64,000 bases of DNA from Meandrina meandrites (GCA_963693305.1 OY855914.1:19610472-19674471); one strand, 5' to 3'; shown: positions 45,116-57,460, counted from the first letter of the stretch. The notes: generated by a model not told the origin, from the sequence alone. A program made the numbers and translations.

Positions 45116-45730
45116 TCCCATTTAATGATGCAAATATTTATCTTGTTGTATTTACATGAAATCTTCCTCAAAATCTTACTGCAGTGTAAGAAAATGCATT
45201 TCTGGAAAAGTTTAGAGAAATTTAGCACCGTAGCGCCAAAAAATCAATTTAACGGTTAAAAACCGTGTTTTTTGGAGTAAATTTAGCATATTGAGGGTTA
45301 ATATTAAAATTGTTAATCGATGGCTCACTAAATAAGAAAATAACATCACCTGCATTTTTTTCCAAAATTATTTCCGATAACGCCTCTTCCCCATCTGATT
45401 CTTCACTATAATTGTTACCATTGTGTTTTTTTTTGTCGCCTCCGTGGTTAGGATCAATCTATATTTTGCATTTTAAAAATATACTGGTCCAGGTCTACAA
45501 GATATCTGGCACCACTCATCTGTTTGTCACTGATGTCTTGCAAATTTTAACTACATTTATTACACTTTCATTATTGCATGCTGATCTATGGAACTTGTTG
45601 CCATCTAGCACTAAAGCAAGTAATTCATTCATTTGTTTAAGACCTGCTTAATTAATATTTATGTTAGAATCTAATTCTGTTTGATACTTATACAATTATT
45701 TATATATTTATCATATTTATATTTGCTTTT

Positions 45731-46052
45731 ATACCATGCCATAGAAAATACAGCCAATCAGAATGCAGGAAAGCCGTTGAATATTCGACGGTATTCAACC
45801 CAACCTTCCCATCGTGCGCTGCGGTCTTATTCTCGACGAAATTTAGTCAGCGTATTTTCTATGGCATGGTATAAAATAGTTACACAACACTTTCTCGTGG
45901 TATACATACAGGATATTACACGCTGGCGAGAAGATATGAATTTTATGTTCGAGTGGCGGCAGAAACGATATCTCACTCGTTCGCTGCGCTCACTCGTGAG
46001 ATGTCGTTTTTGCCACGAGAACATAAAATTCATATCTTTGAGCCAACGTGTA
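45731..46052. repeat. Two adjacent palindromic elements
   Basis: The first hairpin (45731-45873) has arms 'taccatgccatagaaaatac' and 'gtattttctatggcatggta'. The second (45918-46052) has 'gatatgaattttatgttc' against 'gaacataaaattcatatc'. The open frames here follow from the palindrome. Confidence 0.75.
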
Positions 46053-46289
46053 ATGTTTTTTTTATTATATGGAGACCAGATTTAATTGAAATTGCCGATT
46101 TTTATTTCATTGTTTTCGAAAAATCGAGCAAGGTTTACAAATCACCGTTCGTCTTCACAGTAAATACTGAGCAACCGTGTCCAGGATATAGAAACAGTAA
46201 CTGAATTCCAATCAAACAAAATACATGAAAAACTTTTCAGCTAGCTTCAACTAAATAATGTAACACTCAAGAACTGAAAACCTCACTGA

Positions 46290-46500
46290 CTTTGTTGACT
46301 TGAATCCGATGCGGCAATGTCTTGACGGACGAAAGTTTTCAGCTGCTTTTGTTTCTTCTTTACAACATCTTGCACTTTGTGCAATTTCTTGCGGAGAATT
46401 CTCTCTAAAAGCCTTGAAATCGTCAAGGCTTCCATTATCATGTTCTCGCCCTTGAGTTTTTCGGAAAACTCATTCCTTTTCGTCGCTTAATTAAACAAAT
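46290..46500 (-). other. Basic coiled short open stretch between palindromes
   Basis: Minus-strand frame with ISRLLERILRKKLHKVQDVV and KKKQKQLKTFVRQDIAAS, ending at a possible donor CA|GTGAGG. Looks like an exon fragment carried by the palindromic element. Origin not recognised. Confidence 0.35.
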
Positions 46501-46604
46501 TAAACCTGCTTGTCGATGCTTGCTTACAACAAACTGAACGACACAAGAAACCAAGTTCATTCAACAAAGTAGAAATGGCGCGAATCGTGACGTCAATGAG
46601 CGAT

Positions 46605-46855
46605 ATGACACTCGCAAGCGTGTCATGCGGAAAATACGCCACTCGGGTCCCGGATGGAGTGGCGTATGGAATCTACGAGTGGTTTAGTTCCCAGTAAAAC
46701 ACTCTCGTCCATATAATAATATGGAATATCCCACTTGTCACTTGTATTTTCTTCGTATACACACTCGCCTAAAGGCTCGTGTGTACACCGAGAAAATGCA
46801 AGTGACTCGTGGGATATTCCATAGTATACCACTCGAAAGCGTTGCATAACTAGTA
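46605..46855. repeat. Nested palindromes
   Basis: Several stems: 'tgacactcgcaagcgtgtca', 'atacgccactc...gagtggcgtat', 'ggaatatcccac...gtgggatattcc'. Non-coding. Confidence 0.65.
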
Positions 46856-47087
46856 TGTATTTATTTTTAGCGTATATTTTAAGTGTATATTTGTTGAAGA
46901 AGGGAGTTACATCGCAATTGGGACGCTAACTCTGTTTCTTTCCCCTGTCACATCCCGTTTTTACTGTGAATTATTTGTCAGTCACGTCCTCTATTGTTTT
47001 TATCTCCATTGCATTATATTGTTTTTGGTGACGAATCCATTAAACAACAAACAGAAACACATCTAGAGACGGTTTGCCTTTCGTATT

Positions 47088-47190
47088 GTGGCGGCTGTCA
47101 CAGTTACCATCTTCCGTTCCTTTCGCTGCCGATATCAAACTTCTAGCTTAATTTCGTCAGTGTTACTTGTGTTTTAACGCTTCGACCAGG
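47088..47190 (-). pseudogene. Decayed linker exon
   Basis: Aligns with the gene C linker (plus-strand 'ctgtcacagttaccatcttccg' versus 'ctgtcacggttatcatcttccg') but has lost its reading frame. It pairs with the decayed Death domain at 43.7 kb as one dead module. Confidence 0.65.
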
Positions 47191-47576
47191 TTAGTATAGA
47201 GTGCTTCGTCAGCTTTGAGGAGCTCGCCGAGGGGCTGATATTTGCCAAACGCTATACAGGTTTACCCCTCTCCGCAGCATCCCCTTGCATCCCTGCCCCT
47301 TTGTACGTCCGAACCAGTTATCCCTTTCGCGCGCACGGATTTCATATAAGAACATAGCACCAAAACTCGTTTTTACGACTTTTTTGCAGAATGCAAAATA
47401 GATGACCGCAATATAACACAGCAGCGCTTCGCCCAAGTTCGATAGGTAAAATGTAAGAGCGACCAATCAGCTGTACAGGTACAAGTTGACGATCTCGCGG
47501 TTTACATCCAACTCAGAATGAACACCGCAGATCGTATGCCTAGTAAAATGCAGCCTGATTCAGTTCCTCTGAAGCC

Positions 47577-47895
47577 ATTCTCGTCCTCATAGCCCTTTTC
47601 GCTTCTCTTAGCCGGCCGGGCCTTGGCACGAGAAAAGAAGGGCTCTGGGGACACAGGATTTCCAGTCCTAGATTCTAGGACTTCTGGTTCTCATGTATAC
47701 AGTCATGATGTTTCTAAAGACTGTGTGTGACAGTCTTGGCGTTTTTTTTACTTCCGTTCAAGACTTCTTTGCTTTTAACAGCCAATAAAAAAAATTCGAA
47801 TAAATTCAAAAATCCTATGTCCCAAGAGCCCTTCGTTTCTCGTGCCAAGGCCCCAGCCGGCTAAGAGAAGCGAAAGGGATATGGTGACGAGAATG
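47577..47895. mobile_element. MITE with ~85-bp inverted arms
   Basis: Arms 47577-47667 and 47812-47895 are near-perfect inverses ('cattctcgtc...', 'cttctcttagccggc', 'ccttggcacgag'). Confidence 0.85.
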
Positions 47896-48458
47896 CTCTG
47901 TAGCCTGTTTGTCATACGGTCCAGGTGGCTCGCAGCCACGCACTCTAATGGAGAGCGACGTGGACAGTCTGAGAATCAGGCTAATCCCTGCACGGTACGG
48001 TACGGGTGCCAAATCATCGACCATCCCGCTTCCAAATCTACGCCACTGACGCATGGATGGCGCGGGCGCTCCAAACAGAAGGTTTTGCTGCGTGTGTTTT
48101 TTTAACGGCTATCAACCACATCAACTCTTTTTCCTGCTATAATTTTAAGTTGGAAGTGACGTATAACGAACATGTTCGTTTCAATAAAATTGTCACACAT
48201 TCTTGTTCAAATGTTTATCATCTCTGCTTATACACAAGAAGACAAATGCTGCTCATACTTCAAATTCTATACATGAACCATATAACATTACTTATGGCAA
48301 TTTAATTCACTTGATGCAAAATAGTCGTAGTCTAAAACAGGCCTTTGATTGATTCTAGCCCGATTCCCCTGCTTATCGTTCATTTTTTCTTTCACATTTG
48401 CTGTCCACTTCATTCTGACTCTTATCCCTGCTACGTCAAAATAGGCCATTACATATGA

Positions 48459-48623
48459 TATTTCTGACAGTGTAGCAGGCAGAAATAGCTATTTTGCCGG
48501 CACGGACCAGAGAACTGGGTCCGCGTAGGAGGGATTGTGGGTAGCGTTATTGGATATGTATAGTTGTTCGTTATAGATTTGAATCAGTCTAGGTCAGCAC
48601 TTCGCTCATGCAACAAAATTTTT
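48459..48623 (+). repeat. Split direct repeat A1
   Basis: 165 bp from 'tatttctgacagtg' to 'caacaaaattttt', repeated as A2 at 53021-53185. Likely holds the element's promoter. Confidence 0.9.
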
Positions 48624-48633
48624 CGAACTGACG

Positions 48634-49353
48634 ATGGATGAAGCTCAAGTCCACCAGATCATAGAAGCTGACAATGGCGTTCTGCTTAAGCAGATGTCCG
48701 ATTTGATCTCGGCGCAAGTCACCTTCTTGAAAAGACCTGCCGAAGACTCGGTTTCGATCATTATGGAGATCAAGAAGATCAATACAGCAGACGCTCGTCC
48801 GGTCTTTAAGAAGAAAAGCAACGAAGAGCAGTATAATGCGTCCACGAAGGTGCTTGACACTGTGGAAGATGCTAAATACAACCTTGAAAGTAACAATCTC
48901 GAGGCAGCAAAGACCGCAGTAGATCAAGGTATTTCCTTAGTTAAAGAGAGACAAAAGCTTATTTTGCTTGCCGACAAATCGCAATATGGTTGGAAAACTG
49001 TTCAAGAAAATTTGCAGCACGAATTAGCCGACGATTCGGACGACGAGAAAAAGATTTACCGTGCTGAGGCACGTGCAGCGAAGAGCTCGAAAAGATCCGC
49101 CTTCCAACGGAATGCTCCTCGAAGTACAAGTACGGTTTCTAAGGCTCAACCTGTTTCCACAGCCACAGTTCAATCGTCACTTATTCCCACTATTGTGTCC
49201 AGAGGAACGACTTTTGGCCAGGTTTCCGGAGTTTTTGGTCCACAGAGGCTCGCTGCCGGTGCTTGTTTTGCATGTGGAAAGATCGGTCACTGGAGAGCGA
49301 GTTGTCCGTTAAATCAGCAAGCTACCAATGGAGCAGGGCAGAAGAAGCAATGA
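48634..49353 (+). CDS. Gag-like protein of the Ngaro element
   Basis: 239 aa, intact. The N-terminal half is helical and charged, with an acidic DDSDDEKK near the middle, a Ser/Thr-rich stretch, and a CCHC zinc knuckle [14 protein letters not shown] near the C-terminus. It starts 10 bp after repeat A1. Confidence 0.85.
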   Translation: MDEAQVHQIIEADNGVLLKQMSDLISAQVTFLKRPAEDSVSIIMEIKKINTADARPVFKKKSNEEQYNASTKVLDTVEDAKYNLESNNLEAAKTAVDQGISLVKERQKLILLADKSQYGWKTVQENLQHELADDSDDEKKIYRAEARAAKSSKRSAFQRNAPRSTSTVSKAQPVSTATVQSSLIPTIVSRGTTFGQVSGVFGPQRLAAGACFACGKIGHWRASCPLNQQATNGAGQKKQ

Positions 49354-49440
49354 CTAACCGCCGATCTTGATCAAGGTGTAGTCTTTTCAATTATAATCAC
49401 ATTTACTTAGCTATGTTCTAGAGTTCTAATGGGGAGCGGG

Positions 49441-49441
49441 G

Positions 49442-49535
<94 letters not shown>
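49441..49535 (+). repeat. (TTA)n microsatellite
   Basis: About 95 bp of TTA between gag and RT. Confidence 0.95.
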
Positions 49536-49537
<2 letters not shown>

Positions 49538-49552
49538 TGCTACCTTGCAGAA

Positions 49553-50554
49553 ATGCAGTGTTTTGATGCCACTATTCCCTGTTTGGATCAGGAAGATATG
49601 GGAAGAAATTATGAAATTAAAACCGATGTTTCAAAGTTTTCAGTTAAAGGCAGATTGCGCAAATCCCTTATGCACTGGAAGCAGATCAATGCTCCTCAGT
49701 TTGAGAAGCGAGCTTTTGTTGAAGATGCCATCCATTCTTTGCTAGATGTTAATCGTATTGAGGAGTTAGTGGAATCCCCAGGGATAATTGACCCTTTATC
49801 AGTTTCCATTCAAAAATCTGGAAAGGAAAGACTGGTTTTGGATCTTAGACACATCAATCGCCATCTGTTCAAGAATAAATTCAAGTGCGAAGATGTTTCC
49901 GTCGCAAATGATGTTCTTAGACCGGGCGATTTCATGTTTTACTTTGATTTAAAATCGTGCTACTACCACATATATATTTTTCCTGAGCATAGGAAGTTCT
50001 TAGCTTTTCTTTTTCTTGGAAATTTACAGATGGTTCTGTCAGATATTTCGTGTTTTCAGTTTTGCCTTTTGGGTTGTCTTCAGCGCCTTACATATTTACG
50101 AAATTGTTAAAACCTTTGGTCAAGAAGTGGAGAGGGGAAGGAAAGTCAATTATTTTGTTCCTTGATGATGGCTTGGGCGCAGCGCAGCCTTTCAATTTGG
50201 CGAAAATTTGTAGTTTACAAATCCATGCAGATTTACTTAAGTTCGGGCTATTGCCCAACGAAGAAAAATGTGTTTGGGAACCCTGTCAGATATGGTTTGG
50301 TTGGGTACTGTGATTGACACAGCAAATTCTACCATTGCTGCTACTGATAAAAGGATTGAAAGTCTTTTGTGTGATCTTAATGATATTTTACGAGATTCAC
50401 GCCTTTCTGTTCACGTAAAGAAAATCGGAAATGTAACGAGATTTATGTCTAGAAACTTGTATTCATTAATTAATTCTGCTTCGGCATGGTCCGACTACGT
50501 GCAGTTAAATGGAGAAGCTGTAATAGAATTGAAATTCTGGCAAGAGAACCTTTG
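49553..50554 (+). pseudogene. Reverse transcriptase of the Ngaro element
   Basis: Motifs LVLDLRHINRHL, FYFDLKSCYYHI, then in another frame YFVFSVLPFGLSSAPYIFTK and the active site FLDDG (the DIRS/Ngaro form). Frameshifts near 50025 and 50300; TGA at 50553 interrupts the passage to RNase H. Confidence 0.85.
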
Positions 50555-50556
50555 AA

Positions 50557-51002
50557 AATGTGATGGTATTCCCATCTGGCATGTTAAGAGGAGACCGACA
50601 AGAATAGTTTATTCTGATGCTTCCAGCGTGGGCTGCGGCAATGTAATCGCTATTGAGGGGAAGGTCTTCCAGCAGAACTGGTCTGAGCAAGAAAGCAGTG
50701 AAAGTTCCACTTTCAGAGAGCTTATGGCAGTCTCTTTGTCTCTATATGCCTTTGTTGGTGAATTAAAATCTCGAACAGTGTCGTGGTTTACAGACAACCA
50801 GAATGTAGTGTCTGTTGTAAATAAAGGATCAAAGGTTTCAGAACTTAATTCTATATCGCTAGATATTTTCCAGAAATGTAGGTTGAATGGGATGTCTATT
50901 GACGTTAATTGGATCCCAAGAGATCTAAACTATGTAGCGGATGAGATTAGTAAGATAATAGATTACGATGACTACACAACGCATTTTTTGGACCACAGAT
51001 GA
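50557..51002 (+). pseudogene. RNase H region of the Ngaro element
   Basis: YSDASSVGCG, FRELMAV, WFTDNQNVVSVV and DVNWIPRDLNYVADEIS: the DIRS-type RNase H signatures. Same frame as the end of RT but separated by a stop. A decayed post-RNase H domain follows to about 51280. Confidence 0.82.
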
Positions 51003-51929
51003 GGGCCCCATACAATTGACCGCTTTGCGTGCCATTACAACAGTAAGCTACTTTTATTTAACTTAAAGTTTTTTTCAGCCGGGCACAAGCGGCGTTAATG
51101 CTTTTTGTCAAGATTGAGCATTTAAAAATAATTGGTTATGTCCTCCTACCTATCTGACCGTTAGAGTAGTTAACCACTCGAAGATCTGCAAAGCGGCAGG
51201 GACGCTTATCGTCCCTTTGTGGAGATCCGCACACTTTTGGACCATTATTTGCAATGATGGAGTCCACTTCAGTAATTTCGTGCATGACTGGTGTAGTTTA
51301 CCGCATATTCCAAATTTATTCATTAGGGGTAAAGTAAATAATTGTATATTTGGCAACGGCCAGTTGAAATTTATTATGTTGGCTTTGAGAATTAATTTTT
51401 CTGTTCCTCCCAGGACAGTTCTTAGAGGATTCTGTACTGAGTTCAATAAGAGCTGCACTTTTTGCACGGGGTGATGTTATTGAATGTGTCTTAGAGGGCT
51501 TGAGGCCGGTATTGGTTGCGTGTGCATGCAAGCGCTTCTAGAGCCTTGCAATTCCTTTGAGAGGACAGAGGTCTGTGTTTACATTTGAGTACTCCCAAGC
51601 GGGGAAGTTGAGATTTTTGGCTTGAGGCTACTTTAAGTTGTTCCTTTTACGGAACGTTATTTTTGGCGTGTTAGGCCATAGAGGTTGACGTCTTGAGGAA
51701 TGTCATACTTTAGCATCACAGTTTGCGTGACATAGCAAAAAAAAAAAAAAAAAAAAAGGATTCTTGTTAAACCCTTGTAACTTCATGGATTTTTGTTTTA
51801 AATTGAATAAATTCAATGAAGACAATTACACGGCACGTAACTTCTAATTCTTTTGTTTTCTTTTCTCCCCAGCTTTCTTTGACACAGGTTTCTGGAACTC
51901 ACCTGTTTTTTCAAGCCCCGGCGTCAATA

Positions 51930-52867
51930 TCTCACGCCTTGCGCAAAATTTGAAGATTACAGCAGCGGCATCGAGAGCACCAGGCACTATTCAGGGTTAT
52001 CAACGGGATTTTGATTGTTGGAAATCGTTCGCAACAGAGGCGTTGTTTCCCAGCCTCTCCTATGGGTTTCGCATTATACATTCAACATTTAGTAGAGCAA
52101 ACAAGCTCAGAATCGGCAATAAATTCCGCTTTCTATGCTATTAACTGGGCACACAAACTGGCAGGTCTTGAATCTCCCACCAACCATCCTACCGTGTTGT
52201 TAATAAAGGAAGGTGCAGTAAGGATGCGTCCACAAAAATGTAACATAAAGGAGCCTTCAGAGCCAGTTCACTTAAAAGATTTGGCAAGTCAGACAGATTT
52301 TGAAGATCTACTCCAGCTGAGAAGTCTTGTTATGTAAGTCCTTTCTTTTTCCGGTTTCCTTAGAAGCGCCGAAATACTCGAGCTGCTGTGTAGCGATATA
52401 GTCTACAAGAGTGATCACATGGAAATCAACATAGTCAAAAGTAAGACTGATCAGCTGAGAGAGGGCAAGACACTGGTAATTGCTGAAACAGGAGGTGACC
52501 TCTGTCCAGTTAAGCTGTTGCAGTTGTATCTTTCCAAGGCGGAAATACCAGATAATTCCAAGGAATATATGTTCAGGCCAATTTCTTCCTCTAAGAAGCA
52601 TAAGAAGTTTGTTTCTTCCGACAAGCATATTTCGTACTCAACTTACAGAGAATCTTTCAAAGCGTCATTCAAGGATATTGTTCCTGACATTTCAAAATAT
52701 AGCACCCATTCTACTAGATCAGGGGTGCGTCTATTGCGGCAAATTCTGGTGTAAAAGAAAGAATTTCCCAACGCCACGGAAGATGGAAGACAAAGACAGC
52801 TAAGGACATGTATGTTAAAGACTCGGTATCTTCACGATTGAGTGTTTCTAAGAGCCTAGGCCTGTGA
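51930..52867 (+). pseudogene. Tyrosine recombinase of the Ngaro element
   Basis: An N-terminal SAM-like part (SRAPGTIQGYQRDFDCWKSF), then catalytic positions Arg in GFLRSAEI, HSTRSG (HxxR), HGRW and Tyr in MYVKD. At least two frameshifts and one stop near 52335. The C-terminus ends SVSKSLGL and TGA at 52865-52867. Confidence 0.85.
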
Positions 52868-52941
52868 CTAATAATGTTTGTTTAGCGATCCACTTTTTAC
52901 TTTTTCTCATGCTCAAGCCCTACCTTTGTCTGTCTATATGT

Positions 52942-53010
52942 TTGAGGTCCTTGCTGACCTTCAGGCCCCTGTGTCTACACTGTTGTGTATGTTTTTCTGG
53001 GTAGTGTAGG
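52942..53010 (+). repeat. Split direct repeat B1
   Basis: About 70 bp from 'ttgaggtccttgctgac' to 'gtagtgtagg', repeated as B2. Confidence 0.85.
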
Positions 53011-53020
53011 AAAAATATGG

Positions 53021-53185
53021 TATTTCTGACAGTGTAGCAGGCAGAAATAGCTATTTTGCCGGCACGGACCAGAGGACTGAGTCCGCGTAGGAGGGATTGT
53101 GGGTGGTGTTATTGCATATGTATAGTTGTCCGTTATAGATTTGAATCAGTCTAGGTCAGCACTTCGCTCATGCAACAAAATTTTT
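53021..53185 (+). repeat. Split direct repeat A2
   Basis: Second copy of A1, with about six substitutions. Confidence 0.9.
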
Positions 53186-53447
53186 ATTTTGTAAATTTTG
53201 AGATAATTTAATTCTGTCGGTTCACTATTTCCTAGTTTTCGAGTACCTCAGCCCCCAGAGTTGGCGGCACCGCAGCTGTTTTCAGCAGGTTGGGGGTATA
53301 CGTTCCCTTTTTCCACAAAGTGGTTTTGGGTTTTCGTATCCGCGGTGTCGTATACATTTTCTGTAGGAGCTTCGATCTTTCGTAAGGGAGAGCATTGTTT
53401 TTAAGTGTATTCTGTTAGGTTGATGGCAGCTTTGCAATAAACTGGCT

Positions 53448-53517
53448 TTGAGGTCCTTGCTGACCTTCATGCCCCTGTATCTACACTGTTGTGTATGTTT
53501 TTCTGGGTAGTGTAGGC
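53448..53517 (+). repeat. Split direct repeat B2, element 3' end
   Basis: Second copy of B1, ending 'gggtagtgtagg'. Confidence 0.85.
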
Positions 53518-53529
53518 AAAATGAATGTC

Positions 53530-54152
53530 ATGTGCGCAAGTTCTTCATTTTTTCGAACGAATAACAATTTCAGAAACTGTTGACGTGATATACTTGAGAC
53601 TGGTTTATTGATTACTGGTTACTGACAGCTACATTTAAACACAGTTAAGTTTAAATGCCCTAAGTAAAATAATCTAAAATAAAATACAAAAAGACAAATT
53701 CGAAATACGTTAAAATTAATTAAAAAATCGTTAGGATTCTGAACGGATTACATCCTAGTAGCTCAGTTTAGTAACTTTTAAATGCCCTAGGTAAAATAAT
53801 CTAATATAAAATACAAGAAGACAAATTCAAAAACATACAAATTCACGAAATACGTTAAAATGAGTTAAAAAATCGTTAAGATTCTGAACGGATAACTCCT
53901 TAAAAGTCGATGACCAATGCTTTGCAGAATATTTGGTTGTTCGTCTAGCAGTATTAAGTTCTAGACCACTGGGCTCCTTTACAAGGGCGCCTGAGCACTA
54001 CATCAAGACTCGCTCCAGGTTTCGACCTTTTCTATCTGGCAACCAAGATGCCAAAAAACTATCAATGGTGATAATAACCAAACAATTGAGGCTATACGAT
54101 AAAACAATATTCAACAACTGTCATTTCAGTTTGTATAAGGGAAAGTCTGCTT
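53530..54152. repeat. 3' flank repeat shared by genes B and D, copy D
   Basis: Homologous to 12290-12780. It carries an internal duplication of 'aaataatctaa...acaaattcgaaat' and is followed by the SINE pair. Confidence 0.6.
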
Positions 54153-54605
54153 ACGAGCCAAGGGGCCCATCAGGCCGGAGCTTATCCCGGTTTCCGTAGC
54201 ATGAAGCGACTAGGAGTATTTCTACTCCCCCCCTGGATGGGATGCTAGTCCATCGTAGGGTTACCCCAGCAGTACATTCGCCGGTACTCATTTATACACC
54301 TGGGTGGAGAGAGGCACTATGAGAGTAGAGTATCTTGCCCAAGAACACAACTCAGTGCCCCGGCAAGCGCTCGACCCCGGACCGCCCGATCCGGAGTCTA
54401 GCGCACTAACTGGGTGGGATGCTAGTCCATCGTAGGGTTACCCCAGCAGTAAATTCGCCGGTACCCATTTATACACCTGGGTGGAGAAAGACACTATGAG
54501 AGTAAAGTGTCTTGCCCAAGAACACAACGCAGCGCCCTTGCCAGGGCTCGAACTCGGACCGCCCGATCCGGAGTCCAGCGCACTAACCATTAGGCCACTG
54601 CAATA
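54153..54605 (-). mobile_element. Two partial tRNA-derived SINEs in tandem
   Basis: The first copy is broken at 'gcgcactaac' (54409) and a second starts inside its body ('tgggatgctagtccatcg'), ending with the tRNA-like head 'accattaggccactgc'. Related to 13120-13397. Confidence 0.7.
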
Positions 54606-54719
54606 TAAACGAAATTCCTTGACTGAATATTAAACAGAAACTTTTAAAAACTATGTAGAATTGACAGCTTCCAATAGTACAAATGAAATCTAATTTCATG
54701 TTAATATAATTGTACTAGT

Positions 54720-55080
54720 ATACTAATGCAATTGCTGAAATCTGATTGGCTGGGCTGTTGAACACTATCAGCCATTAGTGTGCAGTGGCTGAAGGTTGTC
54801 TGCAGAATGGCGACATTTTCTCGTTTCTCCGAAGTTCCGGAGGAAATTTAGAAACACTATTGGATAATTCACTTCCTGCGAAGACTAAAAGGACGAGATT
54901 CACCGTTGCACGAGTTTAAAATTAAACGTTAAAATTAGCGAATAAACTGATGAGCGTGCGTTCACAACTGAAAGTTTGGAATGAAAATTCAGTCCGCGTG
55001 CGCGATTTTGCTAAAGCGTGAAGTTTAATTCGCTCTAATCAACTATCACCTCATAGAAATCTTGAGCTCATAATCTAATT
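54720..55080 (+). repeat. Dispersed element fragment, copy 2
   Basis: Counterpart of 1240-1600. A short frame from the ATG (MATFSRFSEVP) is broken by a stop. Gene B lacks it in the same position, so it is an insertion. Confidence 0.5.
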
Positions 55081-55085
55081 GTTAA

Positions 55086-55402
55086 TTAACAGTCACTGCT
55101 ATTTGACGTATCTTCCTTGTACGATTGCATCGCTTTTAGGGCTTTTGGATACGGACGCAGAGCATCGCGCAGTTTTTTAGTCGTCGCTTCCTGTGGGCCA
55201 ACACTTTCTTTCCAGGCCAAAAGCCCTTGGTAGCATTTTTCGACAACTCCACTGTTCTTGTGATCTTCCTCCAAATTTCTGATGGCCATTTCATCTATGT
55301 TAAGTTTTCTCAGAACTTTCTTCCAGCAGACTCCAACATGTGGGCTGATGCTAAGGCAAAGTCCTTCTGTTACCAGGTCGTCCTCTCTTACTTTTGCGGA
55401 AC
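55086..55402 (-). CDS. Gene D last exon, Death domain and stop
   Basis: 317 bp. [55 protein letters not shown]. About four residues are missing relative to B before the last helix (RPYPKALK versus GHVGCSEALK), so the last helix may be shortened. Confidence 0.87.
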
Positions 55403-57337
55403 CTGAATGAAACATTGTAGTTAACGATATAAGCATGATATGCTACCACGGATACTTCGCAAAATCTTAAACCTGTAATCATAACTACAGCAGGAAGTGG
55501 TAAAATAAGAACGCTTTACTTTCAAGATACTTTTACTAAAGAGGTAATCGAAATTTGGTCAAACCTAAATTATGAAGAAAACCCCAAAAACAGTGGAAAT
55601 TCGCCGAGTTGGTACAATTCTCTTATAAGGATTGCAAACCAACCCATCTTCTACCAAAATTGGTCCCGTGCGTGTGTTAATCAAGTCAAAGACCTTTTAG
55701 ATCATAAATCTAAGTTTTTAAAGTATAACGATTTTAAATCTCCTTATAAAGTTGAGACCACCTTTCTAACGTACTACGGTGTCGTGTCCGCCCTGACAAA
55801 ATTGAAAAAGCCTCTTCAGGATCAAGTTACGATGAATTCCACAAATCAGCCAACTTGTGGTCAAAAGCTAACATCGTCTTCAAACATTTGTAAAGAAGCT
55901 TACCAACTAATCATTAAAAGAATCACTTCAACACCTACTATAAGCCAGAGAAAATGGATAACAGACTGTGAAAATTACCAAAGCTCGATAGAATGGGATA
56001 AATCGTATATTCTGCCCTTTTTTGCACCAAAGAAACTAAACTTCAACCCTTCCAATTCAAACTCCTACACAGAAGAATTGCTACGAACAACTTCCTTTAT
56101 AAAATAGGTGTTTCTCTAACGGACTCCTGTACCTTCTGTGAACGAAACACAGAAATCCTGATCCACCTCTTCTGGGAATGTGAATTTGTTCAAACGTTTT
56201 GGCAAAACGTACAATACTGGTTGACATAGCATCAGGTTAAGCCGCAAGACTTCTCCTTGACCCTACCTACCTGCCTGGGATTAGTCGATGATACCGAGGA
56301 TACACTTTTACATCATGCACTTCTAATTGGCAGATATCACATCTACTCCTCGAAAGTAAAGAAAACCCTGCGGAATTTACACGTATTTTCGCAAACGTTC
56401 TTAAAGTGCCAAGAAATTGAAAAATGTTTTGCCTATAAGACGAAGTCTGTTAAGAGATACAACTCAAAATGGCACCGTTTCAAATGAACTGTGACTTTAG
56501 TGTACTTGTTTTAATATAATCCTCTATCGCTACCAAATCTTCGTTTTAACTGCACTCTTCTTCCAAGACCACTACATTAGGATTGCGGCCCCCCTTTTCT
56601 TTTTTTCTCTCTCTTTTTTTGTTTGTTTGTTTGTTTTGTTTGTTCTGTTTGTTGTTTTTTTCCCCTTAGCCTTTTCAATTTCTCTTTCATTGTTTCCTTT
56701 TTTTTCTTCGTCCTTACTTTTATTTTATTCGTGTATTTAATGTGCATGTCTCTGTAATTAGTAATACAAGTAGTATAAGTACAGTATTGTAAGTTTAATT
56801 AATGTAGTGTAAGTGTCGTATTGTAAATAGTTAACGTAATGCATTGTAAGTAGTGTAATTAGTGTACTGTAAATATGTGTCGCATTGTTATAATAATAAT
56901 AATAATAATAGATTTATATAGCGCCATATCCATCGCTCATGGCGCTTTACAGTAAGAAATGTTATTAAAAATAAAATTTACATTAAGAATTTACATCAGT
57001 GATAGAAAATTACTAACAAATAAAATAGCTAAGCTGTAAAAATGAAAGTAAAACTAGGAATCATTAAAACCTTTAAATAAAAACTGACTAACTTAACTAA
57101 TTAACTAAGTGACTGACTAACTAACTAGCTAAACTATCTAATCTACTAATTAACTGACTAACCAAAAGTCTAGTTATAAAATTTGTTAAAAAGGTATGTC
57201 TTTATACAAGTCATAAAATCTGATAGCGAGCCGCTCCCTCTTATATTGTTCGGAAGAGAGTTCCATAGGCTAGGTGCTACAAAAGAGAAACACCTATGAC
57301 CATAGCCTATGTTAACAGCTCATTGTTATTACTGTTA

Positions 57338-57383
<46 letters not shown>

Positions 57384-57406
57384 CATTATTTATTATTATT
57401 ATTATG

Positions 57407-57460
<54 letters not shown>

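Larger units (their letters stand above)
48459..53517 (+). mobile_element. Ngaro/DIRS-type tyrosine-recombinase retroelement, decayed
   Basis: Split direct repeats in the order A1 (48459-48623), coding region, B1 (52942-53010), A2 (53021-53185), B2 (53448-53517), the layout of Ngaro/PAT-like elements. Coding order is gag with zinc knuckle, RT, RNase H, tyrosine recombinase, with no integrase or protease. A1 and A2 differ at about six of 165 positions, and RT and YR carry frameshifts and stops, so the copy is not autonomous. It lies between the decayed cytoplasmic module and the 3' flank of gene D. Confidence 0.88.

Noticed and set aside
45365..45430. Acidic small exon (minus strand) with a donor-like end
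   Set aside because: Similar blocks at 31385 and 33350 are frame-broken, and no acceptor fits; probably conserved intron sequence.
45681..46204. 134-aa and 83-aa plus-strand open frames
   Set aside because: Explained by palindromic DNA; sense and antisense translations mirror each other.
48634..52867. Retrovirus or LTR retrotransposon
   Set aside because: No protease or DDE integrase; a tyrosine recombinase and split direct repeats place it with Ngaro/DIRS elements.
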